NCBI GenBank assembly: GCA_031430035.1
Contig: JANPAS010000011.1
Span: 1 to 31,562, forward strand
Source of the DNA: JASGCK01 sp031430035
GTDB taxonomy: Bacteria; Pseudomonadota; Gammaproteobacteria; Burkholderiales; Burkholderiaceae_C
DNA: 31,562 nt
Direction: 5' to 3'
Shown: piece after piece, positions 24,305 through 31,562 of the stretch
Numbering within the stretch: the first letter of the stretch is position 1
Layout of the letters: each line of letters begins with the position of its first letter
Translations under genes and position numbers: made by a program
Notes under the pieces: model-generated
The model's database searches: none
Told to the model about the DNA's origin: nothing
The model's input: only the letters and a program-made list of their open reading frames with translations

Positions 24305-24336
24305 GAAGCCCAGTTCTATACTGGGCTTCGCTTTTT
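24305..24336 (+). terminator. Rho-independent terminator of the formate dehydrogenase locus
   Basis: A perfect nine-base stem, GAAGCCCAG (24305-24313) and CTGGGCTTC (24321-24329), encloses a seven-base loop and is followed by GC and five T residues. It lies 44 bases after the last fdh-locus stop and 24 bases before metG, so it separates the two units. It is the clearest terminator in the window. Confidence 0.9.
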
Positions 24337-24360
24337 GTGCCCCGTTAAAATCGACCATCT

Positions 24361-26451
24361 ATGCAAAATACTCCGCGCCAACTCTTCGTTACCACCGCAC
24401 TGCCTTACGCCAACGGCAACTTCCACATCGGCCACATCATGGAGTACATCCAAGCCGATATTTGGGTGCGGTATCAGCGCATGTGCGGCAACGAGGTGAA
24501 TTTTGTCTGCGCGGACGACGCACACGGCGCGCCCATCATGATTGCGGCGCAAAAGGCGGGCGTCACGCCGCGTGCGTTCGTGGACAACATTGCAGCAGGT
24601 CGCGCGCAATATCTGGATGGTTTTCACATCCAGTTTGACAACTGGAGTCACACCGATAGCGAAGAGAACCACGCGCTTGCCAAAGAGATTTATCTCGATC
24701 TTAAAAAAGCAGGTTTGATTGAAACCAAAAGCATCGAGCAATTTTTTGACCCCGAAGCGTTAGAAGGCAAGGGTATGTTCCTCGCGGATCGCTTCATCAA
24801 AGGCGAATGTCCCAAGTGCGGCGCCAAGGATCAATACGGCGACAACTGCGAAAACTGCGGCGCAGTGTATAGCCCGACCGATCTCAAGAACCCTTATTCC
24901 GCGCTGTCTGGCGCAACGCCCGTGCTCAAAGCGTCCGAGCACTTCTTCTTCAAACTGTCCGATCCGCGCTGCGTTGAGTTCTTAGAAAAATGGACGCAAG
25001 ACGGCAAGTTGCAACCCGAAGTGGCGAACAAGGTCAAAGAGTGGTTTAGCACGCGCACCAATGCGGATGGCACAACCAGCACGGGTTTAGGCGATTGGGA
25101 CATTTCTAGAGACGCACCGTACTTCGGCATCGAAATTCCTGATGCGCCGGGCAAGTATTTTTATGTGTGGCTGGATGCGCCCGTGGGCTATTTGGCGTCG
25201 CTCAAAAACTTGCTTGACAAACGCGGCGTGGATTTCAACGCGTACATGGCAAATCCAAACCTAGAGCAGTACCATTTCATTGGCAAAGACATCGTGACAT
25301 TCCATACGCTGTTCTGGCCTGCGATGCTGAAATTTAGCGGACGTAAAACGCCTGACAACATCTTTGTGCATGGCTTTTTAACCGTGAACAACGGCGAAAA
25401 AATGAGCAAAAGCCGTGGCACAGGGCTCGATCCGCTGAAGTACCTAGGGCTTGGGATGAACCCTGAGTGGCTGCGTTATTACTTGGCGACTAAGCTCTCT
25501 GCTAAGAATGAAGATATTGATTTCAATGCCAATGATTTCATGCTCCGAGTGAACAGCGATTTGGTGGGTAAGTTGGTCAATATTGCAAGCCGTGCAGCTA
25601 AGTTTTTACCTGATGGAAAATTAGTTAAAACGGATTTTGGATTTGATTCACACATGAAGCCTGAGGATCTTGTGACGTTCGTGAAAGATTGTTATGAGAA
25701 CCGTGAATACGGCAAAGCTCTGAGAGAAATCATGACGTTTGCTGATAACGTAAATGCTAGATTTGATGGGGCAGCACCTTGGAAACTTGTCAAAGACGAG
25801 AAGTTGGAGCGAGCTGCACAGGTGAGCGCAGAAGCGATTGAAATGTTCAAAATGCTGACGGCTTGTTTAAAACCCGTTTTGCCCTTACTTGCGGAGCAGG
25901 CAGAAAAGTTCTTGAATTGTGGTTCGTTGAATTGGACGAATGCTGCTGAATCACTTGGTGCAGGGCACGCTATCGGCGAATACCAGCACCTCATGCAACG
26001 CGTAGACATCAAGCAATTAGACGCTTTATTCGAAGCGCCAGCGGTTGTAGAAACTGCCCCGCAGGCCAATACAGATATGGCTTCCCGAGCATCAATAGAG
26101 CCACTTGCACCCGAAATCACGATTGATGATTTCTCGAAGATCGATTTGCGTATAGCCAAAATCGTGAACTGTGAAGCAGTGGAGGGCTCGACCAAGCTTT
26201 TGCGCTTGACGCTTGATGCAGGCGAAGGGAAGATGCGCAACGTCTTTAGCGGCATCGCCAGTCACTACAAACCTGCTGACTTGATTGGCAAGCATACCGT
26301 CATGGTCGCCAATCTTGCCCCGCGCAAGATGAAGTTTGGCGTGTCAGAGGGCATGGTGCTGGCGGCTAGTTCTGCGGATGAGAAATCCACTCCTGGGATC
26401 TATGTGCTCGAACCCGTAGCGGGCGCGCAGCCTGGGATGCGGATTCGGTAA
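24361..26451 (+). CDS. metG: Methionine--tRNA ligase
   Basis: A 696-residue class I aminoacyl-tRNA synthetase that charges initiator and elongator tRNA-Met. The HIGH motif is FHIGH at 21-25, and KMSKS is at 347-351. A zinc knuckle with Cys150, Cys153, Cys163 and Cys166 marks the E. coli-like subclass. The anticodon-binding helical domain is followed by a C-terminal dimerisation/tRNA-binding domain from about residue 590 (IDDFSKIDLRIAKI), so the protein is full length. No ribosome site stands out before the ATG at 24361. By eye, the segment at about 25540-25960, encoding the anticodon-binding domain, is richer in A/T-ending codons than the rest. Confidence 0.97.
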   Translation: MQNTPRQLFVTTALPYANGNFHIGHIMEYIQADIWVRYQRMCGNEVNFVCADDAHGAPIMIAAQKAGVTPRAFVDNIAAGRAQYLDGFHIQFDNWSHTDSEENHALAKEIYLDLKKAGLIETKSIEQFFDPEALEGKGMFLADRFIKGECPKCGAKDQYGDNCENCGAVYSPTDLKNPYSALSGATPVLKASEHFFFKLSDPRCVEFLEKWTQDGKLQPEVANKVKEWFSTRTNADGTTSTGLGDWDISRDAPYFGIEIPDAPGKYFYVWLDAPVGYLASLKNLLDKRGVDFNAYMANPNLEQYHFIGKDIVTFHTLFWPAMLKFSGRKTPDNIFVHGFLTVNNGEKMSKSRGTGLDPLKYLGLGMNPEWLRYYLATKLSAKNEDIDFNANDFMLRVNSDLVGKLVNIASRAAKFLPDGKLVKTDFGFDSHMKPEDLVTFVKDCYENREYGKALREIMTFADNVNARFDGAAPWKLVKDEKLERAAQVSAEAIEMFKMLTACLKPVLPLLAEQAEKFLNCGSLNWTNAAESLGAGHAIGEYQHLMQRVDIKQLDALFEAPAVVETAPQANTDMASRASIEPLAPEITIDDFSKIDLRIAKIVNCEAVEGSTKLLRLTLDAGEGKMRNVFSGIASHYKPADLIGKHTVMVANLAPRKMKFGVSEGMVLAASSADEKSTPGIYVLEPVAGAQPGMRIR

Positions 26452-26457
26452 TAACGC

Positions 26458-26808
26458 TTAACTAGCGCTCATATTTTTTGGGTCTTGCGGGTCGCGCATG
26501 TTCTCGGTGCGAATGACCACCTTGTCAGGGTCAAAAACCACCGTAAAAATCATGGCATCATTGCTACTGGTGCGCCAGCGCCAGTGGTAATTCAACTCTT
26601 GTGGTTTGGGCGCATAAATGACCGTCTGGTGCGGCTTACCAAGAATCTGAATAACCTCAAGCTCAAGCATTCCTGCTTTAATTTTGTCAAAATTCTCTGG
26701 CTGCAAGCGTTTTCGTTCGGATTCCCATGCCTGTGGGTCGCAGCCAACCAAGCCTAATAAAGTGCCAAATAATCCCATAGTGAGCAAACTCCGTTTAAGT
26801 TGATTCAT
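26458..26808 (-). CDS. BamE/SmpA-like lipoprotein, copy 2
   Basis: A 116-residue lipoprotein with lipobox LVGC (Cys23) followed by Asp24. The mature domain begins FDKIKAGMLELEVIQILGKP, a short stretch of which matches the BamE/SmpA/OmlA fold, with the later SSNDAMIFTVVFD and IRTENMRDPQDPKN. It is clearly related to the neighbouring gene at 26811-27167, sharing NDAMIF, VIRTE and DPKN in the same order. It may not be the BamE of the Bam complex, since two copies sit in tandem; function is unknown. The ATG at 26808 follows the upstream stop by two bases; a TTG at 26820 would overlap it. It is convergent with metG, six bases away. Confidence 0.82.
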   Translation of the reverse strand: MNQLKRSLLTMGLFGTLLGLVGCDPQAWESERKRLQPENFDKIKAGMLELEVIQILGKPHQTVIYAPKPQELNYHWRWRTSSNDAMIFTVVFDPDKVVIRTENMRDPQDPKNMSAS

Positions 26809-26810
26809 TT

Positions 26811-27167
26811 TTATGGCCAAGTATCTGCTGATAAATTTTTGGGATCATAAGGATCGAGCCACCTCTCCGTGCGGATAACGTTGTTATCTTTATCTATGAT
26901 GGCAGCAAAAATCATGGCATCGTTGATGTTGTCCGTCCAATACCAATTGAGGTAAGTTTCGTTTGGTTTGCCTCTATAGGTAATAACCCTCCAAGGATTC
27001 CCTAATAATTTGAGCGCTTCCGCTTTGGGCATACCTACGGTTACTTTATCCAAAGTTCTGGCACTCAAGCGGCGGTAGTTCTCAGATGTCTCTGTGGGAG
27101 ACGTGCACCCTTGCACGCTCAAAAGTACAGAAAAAACGACAGTACATAATTTATAAGTTAATGCCAT
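26811..27167 (-). CDS. BamE/SmpA-like lipoprotein, copy 1
   Basis: A 118-residue lipoprotein with signal peptide and lipobox VQGC (Cys21). The mature part carries LDKVTVGMPKAEALKLLGNP and then NDAMIFAAIIDKD and NNVIRTERWLDPYDPKN, the same layout as its downstream neighbour. The frame is open upstream to 27287, but the ATG at 27167 has an AGGAGAG ribosome site and starts a proper signal peptide. The two genes form a tandem pair separated by two bases. It is divergent from the DUF3460 gene with only 27 bases between starts, so the promoters must be very compact or lie within coding sequence. Confidence 0.85.
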   Translation of the reverse strand: MALTYKLCTVVFSVLLSVQGCTSPTETSENYRRLSARTLDKVTVGMPKAEALKLLGNPWRVITYRGKPNETYLNWYWTDNINDAMIFAAIIDKDNNVIRTERWLDPYDPKNLSADTWP

Positions 27168-27194
27168 GTTGCTCTCCTCGTTAAAATCCACATC

Positions 27195-27395
27195 ATGAAC
27201 CTTTTTCGCCGTCCTGACTATCAGTCTGAAACCACCCAATTTATAACCCAACTCAAGGCAAACAAGCCCACGCTTGAGGCCGAGCAATTGGCGGGCCGTG
27301 CCCTGCTATGGGATAAGTCGATTAACCGTACAGCTGCCAGCGATATTGCTGCGGGTAGTGTGGCGCAAAAAGCCTACGTTTACGGCTCTAAATAA
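27195..27395 (+). CDS. DUF3460 family protein
   Basis: A 66-residue protein with the DUF3460 signature: NLFRRPDYQSETTQF at the start and AGRALLWDKSINR in the middle. It is soluble and has no cysteines or signal peptide. The function is unknown to me; the family is found in Burkholderiales just upstream of scpA or panC-type genes, as here. scpA starts two bases after its stop, so the two are likely co-translated. Confidence 0.88.
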   Translation: MNLFRRPDYQSETTQFITQLKANKPTLEAEQLAGRALLWDKSINRTAASDIAAGSVAQKAYVYGSK

Positions 27396-27397
27396 GC

Positions 27398-28255
27398 ATG
27401 CAATCGGAGCTGGTGGCTTTAGATTCGCCCATGGTGGTCGATCAGGTGGCGCTGGCCAAGCTCTATGGTGAGCCGCTGTTCGCCATGCCGCAGGATCTCT
27501 ACATTCCGCCCGATGCGCTTGAGGTTTTTTTAGAGGCTTTTGAAGGGCCGCTCGACTTGCTGCTGTACCTGATACGCAAGCAAAACTTCAATATTCTTGA
27601 TATCCCGATGGCGGCGCTGACCAAGCAGTACCTTGGCTACGTCGAAGAGATTCGGAATCACAACTTAGAACTCGCTGCCGAGTATTTACTCATGGCGGCG
27701 ATGCTGATTGAAATCAAATCACGGATGCTGCTGCCACCCAAGCCAAGTGCCGACGGGGGAGAGGGTGAAGACCCACGTGCCGAACTCACACGTCGTCTAT
27801 TGGCGTATGAAGAAACCAAACTGCAAGCCGCGCAGATTAACGAGTTACCCCAGCTAGGACGTGATTTTTTGCGTACCGAGGTGTTTATTGAGCAATCGCT
27901 TGTACCGCGCTGGCCTGACGTCTATGCGGTGGATTTGCGCGAAGCTTGGGCAGATTTAGTGCGCCGTGCCAAGCTGGTGACGAACCACAAAATTTCGCGT
28001 GAGGCTTTGTCGGTGCGCGAGTATATGAGCCATTTGCTGCGTCAGCTCACGGTGCATCTACAAAGTGGACGTCCATTTGCACCATTTGAGAGTCTGTTTG
28101 ACCCCGCGAAGGGTGTCCCCGTTCTCGTGGTGACTTTTGTCGCGATGCTTGAGTTGTCGCGTGAAGCGCTGATTGAGGTCACACAAGCCGAAGCCTTTGC
28201 CCCGATCTATGTGCGCCTTGCCTACTCGCCTATTGAAGAGGCGAGTAGCTGTTAG
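27398..28255 (+). CDS. scpA: Segregation and condensation protein A
   Basis: A 285-residue kleisin that bridges the SMC heads in the bacterial condensin and works with ScpB. The N-terminal SMC-contacting part contains FEGPLDLLLYLIRKQNFNILDIP from about residue 48, part of which is the ScpA hallmark. AAEYLLMAAMLIEIKSRMLLP follows, and the C-terminal winged-helix part ends in VTFVAMLELSRE. No scpB lies in the window. The ATG at 27398 is two bases after DUF3460. Its TAG overlaps the convergent secB stop by four bases (28252-28255). Confidence 0.94.
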   Translation: MQSELVALDSPMVVDQVALAKLYGEPLFAMPQDLYIPPDALEVFLEAFEGPLDLLLYLIRKQNFNILDIPMAALTKQYLGYVEEIRNHNLELAAEYLLMAAMLIEIKSRMLLPPKPSADGGEGEDPRAELTRRLLAYEETKLQAAQINELPQLGRDFLRTEVFIEQSLVPRWPDVYAVDLREAWADLVRRAKLVTNHKISREALSVREYMSHLLRQLTVHLQSGRPFAPFESLFDPAKGVPVLVVTFVAMLELSREALIEVTQAEAFAPIYVRLAYSPIEEASSC

Positions 28256-28755
28256 TCGTTTGCCGCTGGGGCATTTTGGAGCGAATTTTGCAGGTCAGCC
28301 TGCTGCTGCTCGTACATGGCTTGGAAGTTCACTTCAGACAAATGTACGGGTGGAAAACCTGCACGATTGATAGCATCAGCCACGTTGCTGCGTAAATAAG
28401 GGTAGATGATTTGCGGGCAAGCAATACCCAAAATAGGACCCATTTGATCGGCAGATAAGTGGCGTATTTCAAAAATAGCAGCCTGCTTAGCTTCAATTAA
28501 AAAGACGGTTTTATCTTTGAGTGATGTGTGCACATTGGCCGTCACGCTGACTTCAAAAATACCTTCCAGCACAGGTAGCGTTTCAATACTGAGCTGAATA
28601 TCAAGCTGCGGTTGCTCTGTCTCTAAAAAAATCGCTGGCGAGTTCGGTTGCTCAAGCGAGAGCTCTTTCAAATACACGCGCTGAATTTGGAAAACAGGTT
28701 CAAGTGTCGCTGCATCGGACGGGTTGGGCTGAGGTGTTGTTTTTGCAGTTGTCAT
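28252..28755 (-). CDS. secB: Protein-export chaperone SecB
   Basis: A 167-residue tetrameric chaperone that keeps preproteins unfolded and delivers them to SecA. Family hallmarks are FQIQRVYLKELSLEQPNSP near residue 22, EVSVTANVH, GIACPQIIYPYLRSNVADAI and FPPVHLSEVNF. The short disordered N-terminus and Gln/Ala-rich tail are normal. It follows grxC and the rhodanese gene on the minus strand, an order also known in E. coli (yibN-grxC-secB). The ribosome site before the ATG at 28755 is weak. No gpsA follows; the gene converges with scpA instead. Confidence 0.95.
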   Translation of the reverse strand: MTTAKTTPQPNPSDAATLEPVFQIQRVYLKELSLEQPNSPAIFLETEQPQLDIQLSIETLPVLEGIFEVSVTANVHTSLKDKTVFLIEAKQAAIFEIRHLSADQMGPILGIACPQIIYPYLRSNVADAINRAGFPPVHLSEVNFQAMYEQQQADLQNSLQNAPAAND

Positions 28756-28768
28756 GATTTGAAATGGA

Positions 28769-29029
28769 TTAGTTGGAATTCAAAAGAGGAACGAGCTCGC
28801 CTGCTTTGTCGAGTGCCATGAGATCGTCGCAGCCGCCGACATGGGTGCTGCCAATATAGATTTGCGGTACGGTGCGCTTGCCCGTTGTCTCCATCATGTG
28901 GGCGCGAGCAGCGGGATCGGTATCAATTCGCACTTCGTCAATGGCGTCCACGCCTTTGGATTTCAGGATTTGCTTGGCGCGGATGCAAAACGGGCAGACC
29001 GCAGTGGTGTACATCTTGACGACTTGCAT
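28769..29029 (-). CDS. grxC: Glutaredoxin 3
   Basis: An 86-residue glutaredoxin, the typical length. The dithiol active site is CPFC at 12-15 in TTAVCPFCIRAK. The TVPQIYIG segment supplies the cis-proline, and GGCDDL completes the glutathione-binding site, with an extra cysteine usual for GrxC. It reduces disulphides with glutathione in the cytoplasm. It lies 13 bases upstream of secB and four bases downstream of the rhodanese gene, so the three are almost certainly one operon. Confidence 0.95.
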   Translation of the reverse strand: MQVVKMYTTAVCPFCIRAKQILKSKGVDAIDEVRIDTDPAARAHMMETTGKRTVPQIYIGSTHVGGCDDLMALDKAGELVPLLNSN

Positions 29030-29033
29030 GGAT

Positions 29034-29438
29034 TTATGCTTTCTGGATAGGCATATTGGCGTCGCGCCAAGCTTTGAGGCCGCCTGTTAAATTTTGCGCT
29101 GCGGTGTAACCCATTTTTTTCGCTGTGGCTGTGGCGGTCGCCGAGCGTTTACCCATAGGGCAAATAAAAATGATGGGCGTTTCTTTCTTTTTGACCGCGA
29201 TAGCTAACTTGGCTTCTAGTTCGTTCAGTGGGATATTTTTAGCACCATTGGCATGCGCAGCAGCGAATTCGTCAGGGTTGCTCACGTCAATTAAAACGCC
29301 ACGTTCGCGGTTAATCAGCTGCACCGCCATTGCAGTAGTTAAGCCGGCTTTACTCTCTTTGATGAGTGGCCAAATAAGCAGCCCACCAGAGGTGAGTGCA
29401 ACCAGAATTAAATGCCAGTTCTCGGATAAAAATTTCAC
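29034..29438 (-). CDS. Membrane-anchored rhodanese-like protein (YibN-like)
   Basis: A 134-residue protein with one N-terminal membrane helix (about 8-25) and a rhodanese domain with the active-site loop CPMGKRS at Cys93. Such proteins move sulfane sulfur, and the loop should face the cytoplasm if the N-terminus is outside. The order rhodanese-grxC-secB matches E. coli yibN-grxC-secB. The start is the GTG at 29438-29436; no in-frame ATG lies nearby, and the ribosome site is weak. The tRNA-Leu gene ends 66 bases upstream on the same strand. Confidence 0.9.
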   Translation of the reverse strand: MKFLSENWHLILVALTSGGLLIWPLIKESKAGLTTAMAVQLINRERGVLIDVSNPDEFAAAHANGAKNIPLNELEAKLAIAVKKKETPIIFICPMGKRSATATATAKKMGYTAAQNLTGGLKAWRDANMPIQKA

Positions 29439-29504
29439 GCAATTGCTTTCGAAGTAGGAGTTTTTATGTGTAGACAGGGAGGCGAGTGCCGTACTGCGTT
29501 AAGA

Positions 29505-29589
<85 letters not shown>

Positions 29590-29611
29590 ATCTCAGGAAA
29601 TCAAGCCGCAG

Positions 29612-29617
29612 ATTGTA
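29612..29617 (-). promoter_or_regulatory. Candidate -10 element of the tRNA-Leu promoter
   Basis: On the minus strand TACAAT lies 22 bases before the mature tRNA 5' end, followed by a G/C-rich CTGCGG discriminator, as in many stable RNA promoters. No good -35 is seen at 16-18 bases. The rnr start is only 50 bases away on the other strand, so the rnr promoter must share this gap. Confidence 0.35.
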
Positions 29618-29666
29618 TCAGCCTCCACTTTTTGGATGAGTCATCTTCTGCGATTAACCTCTCACT

Positions 29667-31562
29667 ATGAAAACAAAAATCGAAAGCTCACAAGAATCCA
29701 CAGGACTTCTCTCAGAATTTAAGGGCACCGTGCTCGGACACCGCGATGGACTTGGGTTTGTCCAGCGCGACGACGGTGGTGCCGACGTGTATTTGGCGAT
29801 GAACGAAATGCGCGCTGTGTTGCACGGCGACAGTGTGCTGGTGCGCATCCAAAGGCTTGACCGCAAAGGCCGCCCCGAGGGGCATGTGCTCGACATCCTG
29901 GGCCGCCCCGAGCGCTCCATCATTGGACGTTTGCTCAATGAGGGCGGTGTCTGGGTCGTTGCGCCCGAAGACAAACGCTATGGACAGGATATTTTGATTC
30001 CTAAGCTCACCAAAAAAGAGGCCGATGAGTGGACGGGTAAGGTCGTTGTGATTGCATTGACCGAACGCCCCGCGCTCTTTGCGCAGCCTATCGGCAAAAT
30101 CACCGAAGTGCTAGGTGCGGCAGACGACCCTGGCATGGAAATTGAAATCGCCGTACGCAAGTTTGATGTGCCGCATCTGTTTAGCGAGGCGTGCTTAAAA
30201 GCCGCCAAAGCCTTGCCAGATAAGGTGTTACCCAAAGATAAAAAGGGACGCGTCGATTTAACTGACGTACCGCTGGTCACGATTGACGGCGAAGACGCAC
30301 GCGATTTTGACGATGCGGTGTATGCCGAACCCGCCGTGATTGGTAAAGGGAAAAAGCCAAATGGTTGGCGTTTATTGGTGGCGATTGCGGACGTGAGCCA
30401 CTACGTCGAAACGGGTGCGGCGATTGACATCGACGCGTACGAGCGCGCCACCAGCGTGTATTTTCCGCGCCGTGTGATCCCGATGCTGCCCGAAAAATTA
30501 TCTAACGGACTGTGCTCGCTGAACCCCGAAGTCGAGCGCTTGTGCATGGTTTGCGACATGCTGATTACCAATGAGGGCGAGCTGCACGCGTATCAGTTCT
30601 ACCCTGCGGTGATGTTTAGCCACGCGCGGTTTACCTATAACGAAGCCGCCGCCATTTTGACTAACACCAAAGGCTTGGAAGCTGCGAAGCGAAATACGCA
30701 AAACCCAGTGCTCGTGCCGCATCTAGAGCATTTGCACGACGTGTACCGTGCTCTATTGACCGCCCGCAATGTGCGCGGTGCGGTGGATTTTGATACCGTA
30801 GAAACACAGATTATTTGCGACGAAAACGGACGCATCGAGCGCATCGTGCCACGCAAACGCAACGATGCGCATCGCTTGATTGAAGAGTGCATGCTGGCCG
30901 CCAATGTGTGCTCGGCAGACTTTATTGCGCAGAGCAAAAACCCAGGATTATTCCGCGTACACGAAGGCCCCACGCCCGAGAAAAAAGAAATCCTGCGTAA
31001 CTATTTAAAAGCCATTGGTGTGATCGCCACCTTGAGCGCGGAGCCCATTCCCGCTGAGTTTCAAGCGATTGCCAACGCAACCAAGGAGCGCCCCGATGCG
31101 GCGCAAATCCACACCATGCTGCTGCGCTCCATGCAGCAGGCGATTTACACGCCGATTAATTCGGGGCATTTTGGACTGGCTTTTGAGGCGTACACACACT
31201 TCACCAGCCCCATCCGTCGTTACCCCGACTTGTTGGTGCACCGCGTTATCAAGGCGACGCTGAATGAGACGACGTATAAGCTCCCCAATTTGCCAACACC
31301 CACGCAAGCGCATACCAAGCTGAACCAGTGGATGGCGAAGCGAAAACCACCTGCTTCTGCGCAAGGCACGCCAGATAAGCACTCCAGCAATGTTGGCAAG
31401 AAACTATCGAAGCAACAGCTTGCTGACCAAGAGGCGTGGCAAGCCGCAGGACTGCACTGCTCGGCGTGCGAGCGCCGCGCCGACGAAGCCAGTCGTGATG
31501 TTGAGCAATGGCTGAAATGCAAATATGTCAAAGAGTTTTTGGGCGAAGAGTTCACAGGTGTG
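29667..31562 (+). CDS. rnr: Ribonuclease R, 3' end cut by window edge
   Basis: The first 632 codons of a 3'-to-5' exoribonuclease that degrades structured RNA; the frame is open to the window edge. The N-terminal cold-shock-like domain has GTVLGHRDGLGFVQRDDG. The RNB catalytic domain carries IDGEDARDFDD, with Asp207, Asp213, Asp215 and Asp216 as the magnesium ligands known from RNase R and RNase II. HFTSPIRRYPDLLVHR follows near residue 511. The helix-turn-helix region found at the start of E. coli RNase R is missing, giving a shorter N-terminus. A KRKPPASAQGTPDKHSS stretch near residue 553 is a low-complexity insert. The S1 domain and basic tail lie beyond the edge. Confidence 0.95.
   Translation, partial: MKTKIESSQESTGLLSEFKGTVLGHRDGLGFVQRDDGGADVYLAMNEMRAVLHGDSVLVRIQRLDRKGRPEGHVLDILGRPERSIIGRLLNEGGVWVVAPEDKRYGQDILIPKLTKKEADEWTGKVVVIALTERPALFAQPIGKITEVLGAADDPGMEIEIAVRKFDVPHLFSEACLKAAKALPDKVLPKDKKGRVDLTDVPLVTIDGEDARDFDDAVYAEPAVIGKGKKPNGWRLLVAIADVSHYVETGAAIDIDAYERATSVYFPRRVIPMLPEKLSNGLCSLNPEVERLCMVCDMLITNEGELHAYQFYPAVMFSHARFTYNEAAAILTNTKGLEAAKRNTQNPVLVPHLEHLHDVYRALLTARNVRGAVDFDTVETQIICDENGRIERIVPRKRNDAHRLIEECMLAANVCSADFIAQSKNPGLFRVHEGPTPEKKEILRNYLKAIGVIATLSAEPIPAEFQAIANATKERPDAAQIHTMLLRSMQQAIYTPINSGHFGLAFEAYTHFTSPIRRYPDLLVHRVIKATLNETTYKLPNLPTPTQAHTKLNQWMAKRKPPASAQGTPDKHSSNVGKKLSKQQLADQEAWQAAGLHCSACERRADEASRDVEQWLKCKYVKEFLGEEFTGV

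Overview
This window looks like chromosomal DNA from a betaproteobacterium of the order Burkholderiales, most like the Comamonadaceae. The main reasons are the gene blocks sdhCDAB-sdhE-gltA, yqgE-ruvX-pyrR-pyrB-pyrC'-plsC and DUF3460-scpA, the formate dehydrogenase cluster with DUF3305/DUF3306 genes, and the secB-grxC-rhodanese group. No species can be named from sequence reading alone. The DNA is densely coding. No stretch of 300 bases lacks a gene, and I see no insertion sequence, prophage, CRISPR array or replication origin.

Layout. 1-841 (minus): a dienelactone hydrolase-family gene cut by the window edge and an ArsC/Spx-like reductase. 872-2074: an aminotransferase. 2153-7152: succinate dehydrogenase, its flavin-assembly factor SdhE, and citrate synthase. 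7174-12419: a tightly packed block of YqgE, RuvX, PyrR, PyrB, a dihydroorotase homologue lacking its metal ligands, an acyltransferase, a Nudix hydrolase and TusA, with most junctions overlapping by four bases. 12416-14916 (minus): apbC/mrp, rsmD, coaD and a ferredoxin. 14977-24260: a formate dehydrogenase locus, closed by a clear terminator at 24305-24336. 24361-26451: metG. 26458-27167 (minus): two tandem BamE-like lipoproteins. 27195-28255: DUF3460 and scpA. 28252-29589 (minus): secB, grxC, a membrane rhodanese and tRNA-Leu(CAG). 29667-31562: the first 632 codons of ribonuclease R.

How the genes work together. The first third is central respiration: citrate synthase and succinate dehydrogenase with its FAD-insertion helper. 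The middle block combines pyrimidine synthesis with housekeeping functions in what is probably one transcription unit. The formate dehydrogenase locus holds a Tat-exported molybdenum/tungsten catalytic subunit with cysteine in place of selenocysteine, a 16-cysteine electron-transfer subunit and a cytochrome b membrane subunit. It also holds accessory genes: DUF3305, DUF3306, a large cytoplasmic polyferredoxin, a TorD-type chaperone, a tiny Tat protein, a small lipoprotein and a small secreted protein.

The points most worth a second look are: a palindromic repeat translated in frame as the N-terminal extension of RsmD; the probable non-catalytic dihydroorotase; a 137-base dual-coding overlap between the DUF3306 gene and the polyferredoxin gene; and the poorly understood accessory proteins of the formate dehydrogenase locus.
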